DNA of 64,000 bases, taken from the NCBI GenBank assembly GCA_947499005.1, contig CANMML010000022.1, forward strand, positions 1 to 64,000, written 5' to 3'. Positions 31,300 to 43,100 of the stretch are shown here, in pieces. The first letter of the stretch is position 1, and the number at the start of each line of letters is the position of its first letter. Source of the DNA: an uncultured Aquimarina sp. Lineage in GTDB: Bacteria > Bacteroidota > Bacteroidia > Flavobacteriales > Flavobacteriaceae. The position numbers and the translations under genes were made by a program. The notes beneath the pieces are model-generated. The model was not told the DNA's origin and made no database searches. It saw only the letters and a list, made by a program, of their open reading frames with translations.

Positions 31300-31998
31300 A
31301 TGAAAGGATCTATAAAAAATATTGCTGTAGTAGGATTATCATTCTCTTTACTAGTAGGGTGTAAAGCTGTAGAAAATTCAAATAAAACTCAGCGAGGTGC
31401 TGTTATAGGTACAGCTGCAGGTGCTATACTAGGTGCTGTTATTGGCAACAATACTGGAAATAAAGGTGACGGAGGTGGAACCGGGGCAGTTATCGGTGGT
31501 GTCCTTGGTGGTGTTGTCGGTGGTGTTATCGGTCGAAAAATGGACAAACAAGCCGAACGTATTGAAGAAGAAATCCCTGGTGCAGTCGTAGAACGTGTAG
31601 GAGAAAGTATTAATGTAATCTTTGATGAAGAAAGTGGAATATACTTTGACACTAACAAATCGAATATCAATGCTGCCTCGAAAACAACTCTTGACAGATT
31701 AGAAAAGATTTTAGAAGATTATGCAGACACTAATATCTCTGTTACAGGTCATACAGACAATAGTGGTGCTGACGCCTACAATATGACATTGTCACAAAAA
31801 AGAGCTCAATCTGTAGCAGAATATCTTTATACTCATGGTCTAGACCCGAACCGATTTACAATTCAATGGTTTGGAGAAACAAAACCTAAATATGACAATG
31901 CTACAGAAGAAGGTAGAAAAAGAAATCGTCGCGTAGAATTAGGAATCGTTGCAAATGAAAAGATGATTGAAGATGCTAAGCGTGAAGCTGGGCAATAA
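31300..31998 (+). CDS. OmpA family lipoprotein with glycine zipper
   Basis: GTAAGAILGAVIGNNTG glycine zipper; IYFDTNKSNINAASKTTLDRL.., VTGHTDNSGADAYNMTLSQKRAQSVAEYL. Confidence 0.95.
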   Translation: MKGSIKNIAVVGLSFSLLVGCKAVENSNKTQRGAVIGTAAGAILGAVIGNNTGNKGDGGGTGAVIGGVLGGVVGGVIGRKMDKQAERIEEEIPGAVVERVGESINVIFDEESGIYFDTNKSNINAASKTTLDRLEKILEDYADTNISVTGHTDNSGADAYNMTLSQKRAQSVAEYLYTHGLDPNRFTIQWFGETKPKYDNATEEGRKRNRRVELGIVANEKMIEDAKREAGQ

Positions 31999-32226
31999 TT
32001 CTAATAAATTAAAAAGCTTACTAGTTTTTTAAAACATAGCTTTTATACGATTTACTAACAAAAATTTCGCATATCTGTCGTTTTTTTTTCACTATTCTTT
32101 CGTTAAAAAAAGCAACCGTAACTTAGGCTACGCTTGATTTTTTTGCCTTAGACTAGTAAAAAATAATTCAGCATATTAATACGAAATTCTTATCAGCAAA
32201 TCGTATTAAGACAACATTAGAAAGTA

Positions 32227-32259
32227 AAAAAGGGAAGCCGTTTGGCTTCCCTTTTTTTT
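32227..32259. terminator. Intrinsic terminator
   Basis: AAAAAGGGAAGCCGTTTGGCTTCCCTTTTTTTT. Confidence 0.85.
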
Positions 32260-32280
32260 GAACTAGTCAAATCCTTATGA

Positions 32281-33369
32281 CTACATCATAGATTTACCTT
32301 CCATTGGCTGAGCTGGTTGTACTTTAATATCAATAACAATAAAGTCATCATTATCAAAACCTGGCTTTATCTCTTTCACTAAAATTAAACCTTTATCACC
32401 ATAATTATCTACGAATTCAATTACATCACCTTCACTTAAGTTTATGATGTTTGTAGCTGTAGATTTAATGATATCATCTAAATCACTAGAAATAGATACT
32501 GCATCAAAATCAGCGCTAGTTCTATTAGATTCAGAAAAATAAGCTTGATTTAAAGTTTCATTTTCTGCATCTTCCTCATCATCACCTGGCTCTAATCCTT
32601 CTACTGGAAAACCAAAAGTAGCATCGAAATCTTGTACAGAAACTAAACTTGCATTATGATTAGCCGAAACTCCTGAAGCCCCATAATAGTAACCGAAGTC
32701 CCATAATGCTCTAAATTCTGGTCCATCAATAATTTTATGTGCTTGACCTGTTAATAAAGAAAAGAAAGTATCGAATTTACCTTCAGAATCTGGTGCAAAT
32801 AATTTTATATCAGAAAATGATCTAACCGCAGAAGCTGGATTCACTCCGGTACCTACTTTCACGGTAATAGAACCAACTCCCAATAACAAACGCTTTGATG
32901 CATCTCTAAAATCTCCTTTTCCTGTAGTTGACCAGAAATTATAAACAATCTCTCCATTTGCATCTGTTGGAACATCAAGATTAAAAGTAAAATCTAATGT
33001 ACTTCTTGTATCTCCATCTATATCGATTGATCCATCTGCCTTGGTTGCTCTATTCCCTAATTCAGGAATAACAAATGGCTCAGGTGTACCTCCCAATTCA
33101 GACCTAGTAACATAAAGTCTCCTTTGTTTTTTATCTGTTGTAGTAAAGATTACTCTTGCTTCAGTAGTTGTTCCTGCACTCCCTGTTGCTTCCGCTACGA
33201 AAATATCATCATCACTACCCCCTTCTGTGATACGAATTGTAGGAGTAGATGCATCCCCTCCTCCATTATTTCCTGTACCCAATACGTCATCAGAGTCACC
33301 GTCTCCTCCACAGCTTACAATTGCTAATGCCCCTAATACAGCAAATAAACTTAATTTTAATCTTTTCAT
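32281..33369 (-). CDS. Hypothetical lipoprotein
   Basis: Lipobox ALAIVSC with acidic Gly-rich spacer. Confidence 0.7.
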   Translation of the reverse strand: MKRLKLSLFAVLGALAIVSCGGDGDSDDVLGTGNNGGGDASTPTIRITEGGSDDDIFVAEATGSAGTTTEARVIFTTTDKKQRRLYVTRSELGGTPEPFVIPELGNRATKADGSIDIDGDTRSTLDFTFNLDVPTDANGEIVYNFWSTTGKGDFRDASKRLLLGVGSITVKVGTGVNPASAVRSFSDIKLFAPDSEGKFDTFFSLLTGQAHKIIDGPEFRALWDFGYYYGASGVSANHNASLVSVQDFDATFGFPVEGLEPGDDEEDAENETLNQAYFSESNRTSADFDAVSISSDLDDIIKSTATNIINLSEGDVIEFVDNYGDKGLILVKEIKPGFDNDDFIVIDIKVQPAQPMEGKSMM

Positions 33370-33536
33370 ATTGATTGATTTTTGTGTTATTTAATTTCAA
33401 AAATAGATTACTTCGCTCACATTACAAACAGTATACCAAAATTTGATTTTTCAAACTTTAACTATAATGTTTTAGTAGGCATTATTTTAGTATAAAACTG
33501 AAAAACAACACTATAAAACCTAAATTCCATATCAAA

Positions 33537-33567
33537 AAAAGTCTCACCTATTTTAAGTGAGACTTTT
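33537..33567 (-). terminator. Intrinsic terminator
   Basis: AAAAGTCTCACCTATTTTAAGTGAGACTTTT. Confidence 0.8.
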
Positions 33568-33587
33568 ATATTAGAAAACTTTAGTGC

Positions 33588-36500
33588 TTATAACCTAGTG
33601 ATCATATATCCACTAAACCCACTTTCAGATTGTACACTCCAAGATGTATCTGCACTAGAATATACAACACAAGTTACTACCTCATCTTTTGCTAATTTCA
33701 TTACACCAGAAACATTTAATGTATGGAAATCTGTTCCTGAATCCCCTTCAGCAATGGCATGCATTCCATTATCTAAACTCAATTTGCCTTTAATTCCAAT
33801 TAGTAAACGCATAAAACCAGAGTTAATACCATCAAAACGTACTTGAGCTGAGAAATAATATAATCCATTTTCAGGCGCTGTAAACTCACCTGTGGTTTCA
33901 TTAAAATGATTTCCGTTATCATGTAAGTTGGTCAAGGTAGCATTACTTGTAGTCCATGTAGGTACATCTAAAAAGCTTCCTGCTCCAGATAGTACTAAAG
34001 TATTCGTTAAATCTGCAGAGAAACTAGGTAAGCTAGTTACTTTTAAGGCGTTTGTTGTAACAGAATTTGTAGTAACATCAGAAGTCCATTGCGAATCTCC
34101 CGCCCCATCACTAATTAAAATTTGCCCTGAAGTTCCTCCTGTTGGTAATTCAATCTCATTGGTTGGGTCATTATCAGCATCATTCACATTATCATTTACC
34201 CATGCATAAGCTCCATTACCATTAGTACGTAAAATTTGTCCATCAGTTCCTCCAACAGGTAATTCGATTTCATTTGTTGGGCTATCATCTGCAATTACCT
34301 CATCAGCATCAAGCCATTGGACTCCTGCTGCACTAACTCCTAATAATTGTCCATTCGTTCCTCCTGCAGGTAAATTTGAAGGGGCATTTGTCCATGATAC
34401 ATTCCCACTACCATCCGTAGACATTACTTGGTTTACTGTTCCGTCTTGTGCAGGCAAAGTATAAGATCGCCCTGCAGCAATATTATCCGCATCAATCGTT
34501 AATCTACCATTTAAGGTCGTATTTCCATTTTTACGCATTACCAATGCATTACTTCTAGTACCGTCACTGGTACCATTTCCTATAACAAACAACGCATCTG
34601 TAGCAACATAGCTATTATGTGTTCCTAAAATTCCTTCACTAAACAACCCTAATGTATGCTGACCATAACTAGTAGCTTGTGAACCTGCTCCTAAACCAAC
34701 AGCATAAATACCAGAAACACTATTACCGGATCCTAATGCTATTGAAGCAAAACGAGAAGCTAGATTGTTATGTCCTACTGCAAATGCATTTTCTCCACCC
34801 GCATTGTTATGACTACCAAATGCAGTCGCTGCTATACCAGAAACTAAAGACCCTCGTCCCATTGCTACAGAATAGTCTCCGATAGCACCAGAGTTCCAAT
34901 CGCTTTCAACACCATCACTGGCAGTGGCATCTCCTGCTCTAAAAGCTGCTTTACTTTTATCAAAGAACATACGTACTTCATCTCCTGAATTCACAACACC
35001 GTCATCATCTAATCGTATACTCCCAAACACAAAATCATCTGTTGCTATATTTCCTGAAGCATTACTTGTTACATTCGAGATTGTAGAAAAAGCTCCTGAA
35101 TTAGCTGCAGTTATCCAACTTACATTCCCCGAACCATCCGTAGACATTATCTGGTTTGCAGTTCCATCTTGAGCAGGAAGTGTGTATGAAGCACCTACTC
35201 CTTTATTATCCCCATCAATAGTTAGAGTTCCATTTAATTGTGTATTTCCGTTACGAAGCATAACTAACGCATTACTTCTTTCACTAAAATCTCCATTACC
35301 TATAATAAAATAAGGATCTGTAGCTGAAAGTCCACCTGTATTTGGTACTGTGGCTTCATTAAAAAGTCCTAAAACCATTTGACCTCTACGATTGGCAATC
35401 AAATCGTACCCCATAGCAAACGTTAACCCTACACTAAGGTTGTTGCTAGCACCAAAAGCAAAGCCAAATACATTATTTGATGGTGCGTTAAAAATATTCG
35501 ATTCTCCAAAAGCGTATGACGAGCTCATATTGTTGAATCTATTTGAGGATCCAAGAGCTACAGAATTACTTGCTGTAGATTCAAGAGTATTGAATCCTCC
35601 GATAGAAATACTACCCGTTCCTTTCGCAATACCTCCTCTACCCATAGCAATTGAAGCAAAACCTATATTAGTATCATCCCATTCTTTACCTGCATCAGAA
35701 CCTCCCTCTGCATTATCATCTAGGAAACCTACTCGAAAAGCAGCATTACTTTTATCAAAAAACAAACGCCCATTATCGCTAAAGTTATTAGGAATATTAT
35801 CCAATTGTGAACTTCCTATTACGAAGTCTTCATTAGCAAAATCTCCTGAGCCATTTGAAATCACTTGACTATTTATAGAGAATACAGGATTTGCCACAGA
35901 AGGCTTGTCTACCCATTGTAGGGTTCCATTACCATCTGTTTCTATAATTTGATTGGCACTTCCGTCTTGGGCTGGTAACGTATAAGCATCACCAGAGCCA
36001 TTGACATTATCTCCATCAATGGTTAATGTACCATTCAAAGTTGTATTTCCGCTTTTAAGCATTACTAAGGCGTCACTAGGATTATCATTTGAAATATCTC
36101 CATTACCAATTACTAATAAACGATCTTCAGGATAAATAAGATTAGCACTATTAGACTGACTACCTGAATTACGAGTATTGAAATTCCCTAAAGTAATTTG
36201 CCCTCTAGTTTCGGCCGTCAAATGCTCTCCATGTGCAAATGCATAGTTACCCGTAACCGTATTTTGATCTCCAAAAGCCACCCCATTAGAAGCTCTTACC
36301 CTAAGTAAAGAACCTGCTGCAAATCCATTGAATCCATCAGTCACAATATTTTGATATCCAAATGCAGCTGAACCAATTCCTAAGTTTTCTTCATCCCATG
36401 AGCTATCATCTGATGTACCTGATCGAAATGCTCCTTTACTTTTATCAAAGAAAAATCTTCGGTCATCATCATTTGTAGTATTATCATTAGCTAATTGACT

Positions 36501-36977
36501 ACTCCCAAATACAAAATCGTCTGTAGCTATATCCCCTATTGAATTACTAGTTACATTACTAACCGTACTAAAAGACTTATCTCCCGAAGTAGCTGCATAA
36601 TTCGCATAAGGCACCGATTGAAGTTTTGAAGTTCCGATGACCATATAATTAGTACCTCCTGTAATATCTATACTTACTTCCAACCAGTGATTTCTGATAG
36701 ACCAATTCACACTAGTTATAACATTATTCCCTGTAGTATTACCATTTCCAATAGATAATGAAATAACTCCTTGTGCATTTGAAGTTACAGTATGCGTCTC
36801 TAAGTAAACGGATTCTCCATCCGCTGCACTTTCTCTGATCTTAATTTCAACACCAATAGCTTGACTTGTTATAGGCTCTCCATTGGTATCTCTAACTACT
36901 GCTTGATAATTGAAGCTTTGAGAAAAACCAACGATAACACAGAAAAAAGCCAATAGGTTAGGTATTATTTTTTTCAT
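33588..36977 (-). CDS. Repetitive secreted fibre-like protein with three head-like modules and a C1q/TNF-like C-terminus
   Basis: Signal peptide; three homologous modules (FDKSKGAFRSG..AFGYQN..LTIDGDN..YTLPAQDG); C-terminal GEFTAPENGLYYFSAQVRFDG..GFSGYMITRL. Confidence 0.8.
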   Translation of the reverse strand: MKKIIPNLLAFFCVIVGFSQSFNYQAVVRDTNGEPITSQAIGVEIKIRESAADGESVYLETHTVTSNAQGVISLSIGNGNTTGNNVITSVNWSIRNHWLEVSIDITGGTNYMVIGTSKLQSVPYANYAATSGDKSFSTVSNVTSNSIGDIATDDFVFGSSQLANDNTTNDDDRRFFFDKSKGAFRSGTSDDSSWDEENLGIGSAAFGYQNIVTDGFNGFAAGSLLRVRASNGVAFGDQNTVTGNYAFAHGEHLTAETRGQITLGNFNTRNSGSQSNSANLIYPEDRLLVIGNGDISNDNPSDALVMLKSGNTTLNGTLTIDGDNVNGSGDAYTLPAQDGSANQIIETDGNGTLQWVDKPSVANPVFSINSQVISNGSGDFANEDFVIGSSQLDNIPNNFSDNGRLFFDKSNAAFRVGFLDDNAEGGSDAGKEWDDTNIGFASIAMGRGGIAKGTGSISIGGFNTLESTASNSVALGSSNRFNNMSSSYAFGESNIFNAPSNNVFGFAFGASNNLSVGLTFAMGYDLIANRRGQMVLGLFNEATVPNTGGLSATDPYFIIGNGDFSERSNALVMLRNGNTQLNGTLTIDGDNKGVGASYTLPAQDGTANQIMSTDGSGNVSWITAANSGAFSTISNVTSNASGNIATDDFVFGSIRLDDDGVVNSGDEVRMFFDKSKAAFRAGDATASDGVESDWNSGAIGDYSVAMGRGSLVSGIAATAFGSHNNAGGENAFAVGHNNLASRFASIALGSGNSVSGIYAVGLGAGSQATSYGQHTLGLFSEGILGTHNSYVATDALFVIGNGTSDGTRSNALVMRKNGNTTLNGRLTIDADNIAAGRSYTLPAQDGTVNQVMSTDGSGNVSWTNAPSNLPAGGTNGQLLGVSAAGVQWLDADEVIADDSPTNEIELPVGGTDGQILRTNGNGAYAWVNDNVNDADNDPTNEIELPTGGTSGQILISDGAGDSQWTSDVTTNSVTTNALKVTSLPSFSADLTNTLVLSGAGSFLDVPTWTTSNATLTNLHDNGNHFNETTGEFTAPENGLYYFSAQVRFDGINSGFMRLLIGIKGKLSLDNGMHAIAEGDSGTDFHTLNVSGVMKLAKDEVVTCVVYSSADTSWSVQSESGFSGYMITRL

Positions 36978-37038
36978 GGGACTAGTATTAAAATTTATGC
37001 TTATACTTTTAATACAGGTAAACTCAAAAGTACCCTAT
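36978..37038 (-). promoter_or_regulatory. Conserved leader element (copy 1)
   Basis: Minus strand ATAGGGTACTTTTGAGTTTACCTGTATTAAAAGTATAAGCATAAATTTTAATACTAGTCCC; 9-bp stem GTATTAAAA/TTTTAATAC; shared with 46291-46345. Confidence 0.6.
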
Positions 37039-37044
37039 AAAAAA

Positions 37045-37074
37045 ATCCACCTTTTTAAAAATTAAAAGGTGGAT
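37045..37074 (-). terminator. Intrinsic terminator of the 3058-aa gene
   Basis: ATCCACCTTTT..AAAAGGTGGAT. Confidence 0.8.
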
Positions 37075-37100
37075 CATTACAATTCTTATCATTTTTAAAA

Positions 37101-40100
37101 TCAATCTTTCAAGAACTTTCTAAGGATACTATTGGAACTATTACCGTAGTTTACTTCTATCAAATAAGTTCCCGAAGCAAAATTGCTTACATCCAAAGCG
37201 GTATTCTCAATATAATTTGATGCAACAATTAAAGGCTTTCCATTTATATCATAAATCGTCACTACTGCATTTGGTGAAATATTTTTTAAATAAATAACAT
37301 CAACTGTTGGATTAGGGTATGCAATCCATGCAGCTATATTTTGGACTGTTTCTATTGAAATTACTTGTGTTTCTCTAGTTACAGACAAAGCCCTGTTATA
37401 ATTAGTACCTCCTTGCTGTTTTGCTGTAATACGAACCTTACCTGAACCTACTATGATTGCTTTACCTTCCTCAATACGAACAATGCTTTCATCGGAACTT
37501 GAAAACGTAATAGGCAATCCTGAATTCGTATTAGCATTCAGATCCCATGCTCCAATACGAGCATCTATTGTTATAGGTAAATTAAAAACAAGTTCTTGAT
37601 CTGACTTTAGAATTTCAAAATCTCCTTGAACATACGCTATTTCATAATTAGAGTTATTAAGTGTTCCTTGTTGAATAGCATAAAGTCCTACTTCTTCTCC
37701 AACGGATCTTTCTAAATTTCCTGATAAAGTATCTCCAGTTACTAGATTATCTGAAATGATTTCATAGGTTAGCAACGGATCGGCATTCCCAAAAGTTTTA
37801 CTAAGTCCTAAAGTGGGAGATACTGTAATCATCCTTGGGTGTACAACTAATGTTTGTTGCACAGGAATAGCCGAATTTTGATTTCCATTTCCTGATTGAA
37901 AAGCCGTAATTATTGCTGTTCCTGCTCCTCGTATCAAAATGGTATTCCCACTTACTTGTGCAATATTCTCATCACTACTACTAAAATTCACTGCTAAACC
38001 ATTAGAAGAAATTGCACTTATATTAAAATTAGTATCACCATAAACTACATCATTTAAACTATTGAAAGTAATCGTTTGATTTGCTCGAATAATTTCGAAT
38101 GCATCTCCAACAAAAATAATATCGTAATTAGTATTCGCTAAGCTTCCTTGGTTGATTGGATATAAACCTACATCCTCTCCTGCTGTTCTTGCCAAACTTC
38201 CATTCAACACATCATTACCAACTAAACTCCCCGAACTAATTGAATAAATTAACGTAGGATCTACATCTCCAAATACTTTGCTTTGATCTGCATTGGCAGT
38301 TACCGTAATCGCTCTTGCAGCTACATTCAATACTTGTGACACATCAATCGCAGCATTGTAATTACTATTTCCTATTTGACTTGCCGTAATCGTTGTACTT
38401 CCAACTCCGACAATCGTTACAGTACTTCCTGAAACTGTCGCCACTGAAGTATCAGAACTCTCATAACTAACTTCTAAACCTGATGAAGCAGTTCCATTTA
38501 AATTGAAATCTAGATCTCCATAAATAACATCTGCCAAAGGATTAAACGTGATCGTTTGATCTGATGGTGTGATCTCAAAAGAAGTACCTATAAAAGTAAT
38601 ATCATAGTTAACATTTGCTAAACTTCCTTGATGGATTGGATACATCCCAACATCTTCTCCTAATGTTCTTTCTAAAGCTCCAGTAAACACATCGCTACCC
38701 ACTAAATTTCCTGTAGTAATCGAATATTCTAACGTAGGCTCTGTTTCTCCAAATACTTTGCCTTGACCTGTATCTGCTGTTACACTAATCGCTCTAGCAG
38801 TTACATTCAATACTTGTGGAATATCAATCGCGCCATTGTAATTACTATCTCCGATTTGACTTGCCGTAATCGTAGTACTTCCAATACCTATAATCGTTAC
38901 TGTGTTTCCTGAAACTGTAGCTACTGAAGGGTCTGAGCTACTATATGAAATCGCTAAACCTGAATCGGAAGTTGCATTCAAATTAAAATCTAAATCGCCA
39001 TAAATAACATCTGCCAAAGGATTAAACGTGATCGTTTGATCTGATGGTGCAATTTCAAAAGAAGTGTCAATAAAAGTAATGTCATAATTAGCATTTGCTA
39101 AACTTCCTTGATGGATTGGATAAAAACCTACATCTTCTCCTGATGTTCTTTCTAAACTTCCATTCAATACATCACTCCCCACTAAATTTCCTGAAGTAAT
39201 CGAATATTCTAATGTGGGCTCTGTTTCTCCAAATACTTTGCCTTGACCTGTATCTGCTGTTACACTAATCGCTCTTGGATTAACTATTAATGTTTGTGGA
39301 ATAGCAATCGCAGCATTGTAATTAAGATTCCCTAATTGGCTGGCTGTAATTGTAGTACTTCCAACTCCGACAATCGTTAAAGTACTTCCTGAAACTGTCG
39401 CTACTGAAGTATCGGAACTCTTATAACTAACTTCTAACCCAGATGAAGCTGTTCCATTTAAATTGAAATCTGCATCGCCATAAATAACATCTGACAAACC
39501 ACTAAACGTAATCGTTTGATCTGCTGGTATAATTTCAAAAGAAGTACCTACATAAGTGATATCATAATTAGTATTTGCTAAACTTCCTTGATGGATTAGG
39601 TACATTCCAACAGCTTCTCCTGCTGTTCTTGCTAAACTTCCGTTTAAGACATCACTACCCACTAAATTTCCTGTAGTGATAGAATATCCTAGCACTGGGT
39701 CTGCTCCTCCAAATACTTTACTTTGACCTGCATCTGCTGTTATACTAATGGCTCTTGGATTAACTGTCAAGGTTTGTGGAATAGTAATCGCAGTATTGTA
39801 ATTGCTATTTCCTAATTGACTGGCTGTAATCGTTGTGCTTCCAACTCCGACAATCGTTACAGTACTTCCTGAAACTGTCGCTACTGATGTATCGGAACTC
39901 TCATAACTAACTTCTAAACTTGATGAAGCTGTTCCATTTAAATTGAAATCTACATCGCCATAAATAACATCTGACAAACCATTAAACGTAATCGTTTGAT
40001 CTGATGGAGTAATTTCAAAAGAAGCTCCAATAAAAGTGATATCATAATTAGTATTCGCTAATGTTCCTTGATTGATTGGATATAAACCTACATCTTCACC

Positions 40101-43100
40101 AGCTGTTCTTGCCAAACTTCCATTCAATACATCACTACCAACTAAACTACCTGAAGTAATCGAATAGGTCAATGTAGACTCTGCATCTCCAAAGACTTTA
40201 TTTTGACCTGAATCTGTTGTCACTGTAATCGCTCTAGTAGTTACATTCAATACTTGCGGGACATCGATCGCGGCATTGTAATTACTATTCCCTAATTGAC
40301 TTGCCGTAATCGTTGTGCTTCCAACTCCTACAATCATTACTGTATTTCCTGATACCGTTGCCACTGAAGTATCTGAACTTGTATAACTAACTGACAATCC
40401 AGAAGTACTGGTAGCTCGAAGCTCGAAGCTCGAAGCCCCGTAAATAACATCACTCAAACTATTGAAAGTAATCGTTTGATCAGCTTTAGTTATTTCAAAA
40501 GAAACCCCAATAAAAGTGATATCATAATTTGAATTTGCTAAACTTCCTTGGTTGATTGGATACAAACCTACATCCTCTCCTGCTGTTCTTGACAAACTTC
40601 CATTCAACACATCACTACCAACTAAACTCCCCGAAGTGATCGAATAAGCCAACGTAGGATCTGCATCTCCATAGACTTTGCTTTGACCTGCATTGGTAGT
40701 TACTGCGATTGCTTTTGGATTTACAGTTAATATTTGATTAACCGGACTTGCAGCAAAGTAATTATTATTCCCCGATTGACTTGCAATAATAGTAGTACTT
40801 CCAACTCCAACAATGGTTACTATATTTCCTAACACCGTTGCTACTGAAGGATTCGAACTCGTATAGCTTACCATTAAACTAGCGTCTGAAGTCGCACTTA
40901 AATTAAAATCTGCATCTCCATAAGTGACATCATCTAAAGTATTAAAAGTAATCAATTGCACAGCAGGTGTAATTTCAAATAAATCTGTTACGAAAGTAAT
41001 ATCATAATTGGGGCTATTTAAAGTTCCTTGATTAATCGGGTAAAATCCAACATCTTCTCCTGCCATTCTAGCTAGGTTTCCATTTAAAGTATCACTACCT
41101 ATTAAACTACCGGAAGTAATTACATAAGTTAGTGTTGGTTCTGTATGTCCAAATACTTTTCCTTGTCCAAAGTTCGCCGAAACCGTGATGCCTTTAGCAT
41201 TTACGATTAATGTTTGAACAGATCTTCCAGCAGGGTTGAAATTTCCATTTCCTCTTTGTATTGCTGAAATAGTTGTTTGACCAGCTCCTACAATAGTTAC
41301 CGTATTCCCTAATATGGTTGCTACTGAAGTATCTGAACTAGAATAACTAACCTCTAAACCAGAGGAAGCTGTTGCATTCAAATTAAAGTCAGCATCACCG
41401 TAAGTGACATCGCTTAGTATAGGAAAATCAATCGTTTGATCGGCTTCAATAATTGTAAAACTCTCCGAAATAATATTGATATCGTAATTAGTATTGTCTA
41501 AAGTTCCTAATAAAATCGGGTAAGTTCCGGTATCCTCCCCTGACACTCTTGTTAGACTTCCAGAAAGTACGTCTCCATTAATTAACCTAGTACCTACTAT
41601 ATCATAGGTAAATACAGGATCTGATGTACCAAATACCTTTTCTTGATCTGCATCTACACTAACTATAAGTCTTCTTTGAAGTACTTTTAATTCCTGCAAA
41701 ACGGTAATCGCTGCATTGTAATTCCCATTTCCTACCTGACTTGCTGTAATCGTTGTTGTTCCTGCTCCTACGATAGTTATTCTATTTCCAGAAACAGTCG
41801 CCACTGAAGGATCGGAACTACTATATGAAACCGTCAAACCTGAATCGGAAGTACCATTTAAGTTGAACTCTGCATCTCCATAAGTAACATCACTTAAACT
41901 ATCAAAAGTAATAGTTTGGTCTGCTTTAATAATTTCAAAATCAGCTCCTATAAAAGTGATATCGTAATTTGAATTTGCTAAACTTCCTTGATCAATTGGA
42001 TACAAGCCTACATCTTCACCTATTGTTCTTTCTAAACTACCATTCAATACATCACTACCTACTAGACTTCCTAAAGTAATCGAATAATCTAGTACTGGAT
42101 CAGCCCCACTTCCAAATACTTTTCCTTGACTTGAATCTGCTGTTACGGTTATCTCTTTAGCAGTTACATTCAATACCTGTGGAACATCAATAGCTTCATT
42201 ATAATTCCCATTTCCTGTTTGACTTGCCGTAATCGTAGTACTTCCAACCCCTACAATGGTTACTGTATTTCCAGAAACTGTCGCTACTAAAGGATCTAAA
42301 CTTGTATATAAAATCGCTAAACCTGAATCGGAAGTTCCATTCAAGTCAAAGTCTATATCTCCATAAATGACTTCACTTAGACTATTGAAAGTGATCACTT
42401 GATCGGCTTTCAATATTTTAAAATTATCCTCTTCAAATGTGATATCGTAATTAGTATTCACTAAGCTTCCTTGAGTGATTGGATACAAGCCAACATCTTC
42501 ACCTACAGTTCTTGCTAAAACTCCAGTGAACACATCACTATTTATCAAGCTTCCTGTAGTAATTGTATAGGTAAAAACAGGTTCCGCATTTCCAAATACT
42601 TTTGATTGTCCAGCATCTGCGGTTATCGTAATTTCTCTTCCGTTAACTTTTAAATCTTGAAGAACCTCTATAGCTGGTTTAAAATCATCGTTTCCTACTT
42701 GTGAGGCTGTGATCGTCGTCATTCCTGCTCCTACAATGGTTACCGTATTTCCTGAAATGGTAGCTACAGAGGTATCAGAACTAGAATAACTCACAGGTAA
42801 GCCTGATGTGCTGACAGCTCGAAGCTCGAAGCTTGAAGCCCCATATGTAACATCGGTTAAAGCACCAAAAGTAATCGTCTGTTCTGCTTGTCCGAATTCA
42901 AAAGCACCAATGTCAATGGTTTTAGTACTGTCGTTATCTCCATCGATAATACGCTCTTTTCCTCCTAAACCTTTGGCTGCTGTGTTATCGGAATTATTTC
43001 CTTTATCAATTAATAGGGAACTTCCTTGTAAAGTATAATCATTATTGGCCACATCTTTAAAAAGGACATCTGTAATCGTTGTTCCATCAATATTTCCTGT

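Noticed and set aside
33598-35868. Five plus-strand ORFs inside 33588-36977
   Set aside because: Low-complexity antisense translations of the repetitive fibre gene.
40414-42837. Heptamer blocks as phase-variable frameshifting tracts
   Set aside because: Copies are exactly 21 bp and the frame is intact; a one-unit change would shift frame, but no evidence of switching is visible from one sequence.
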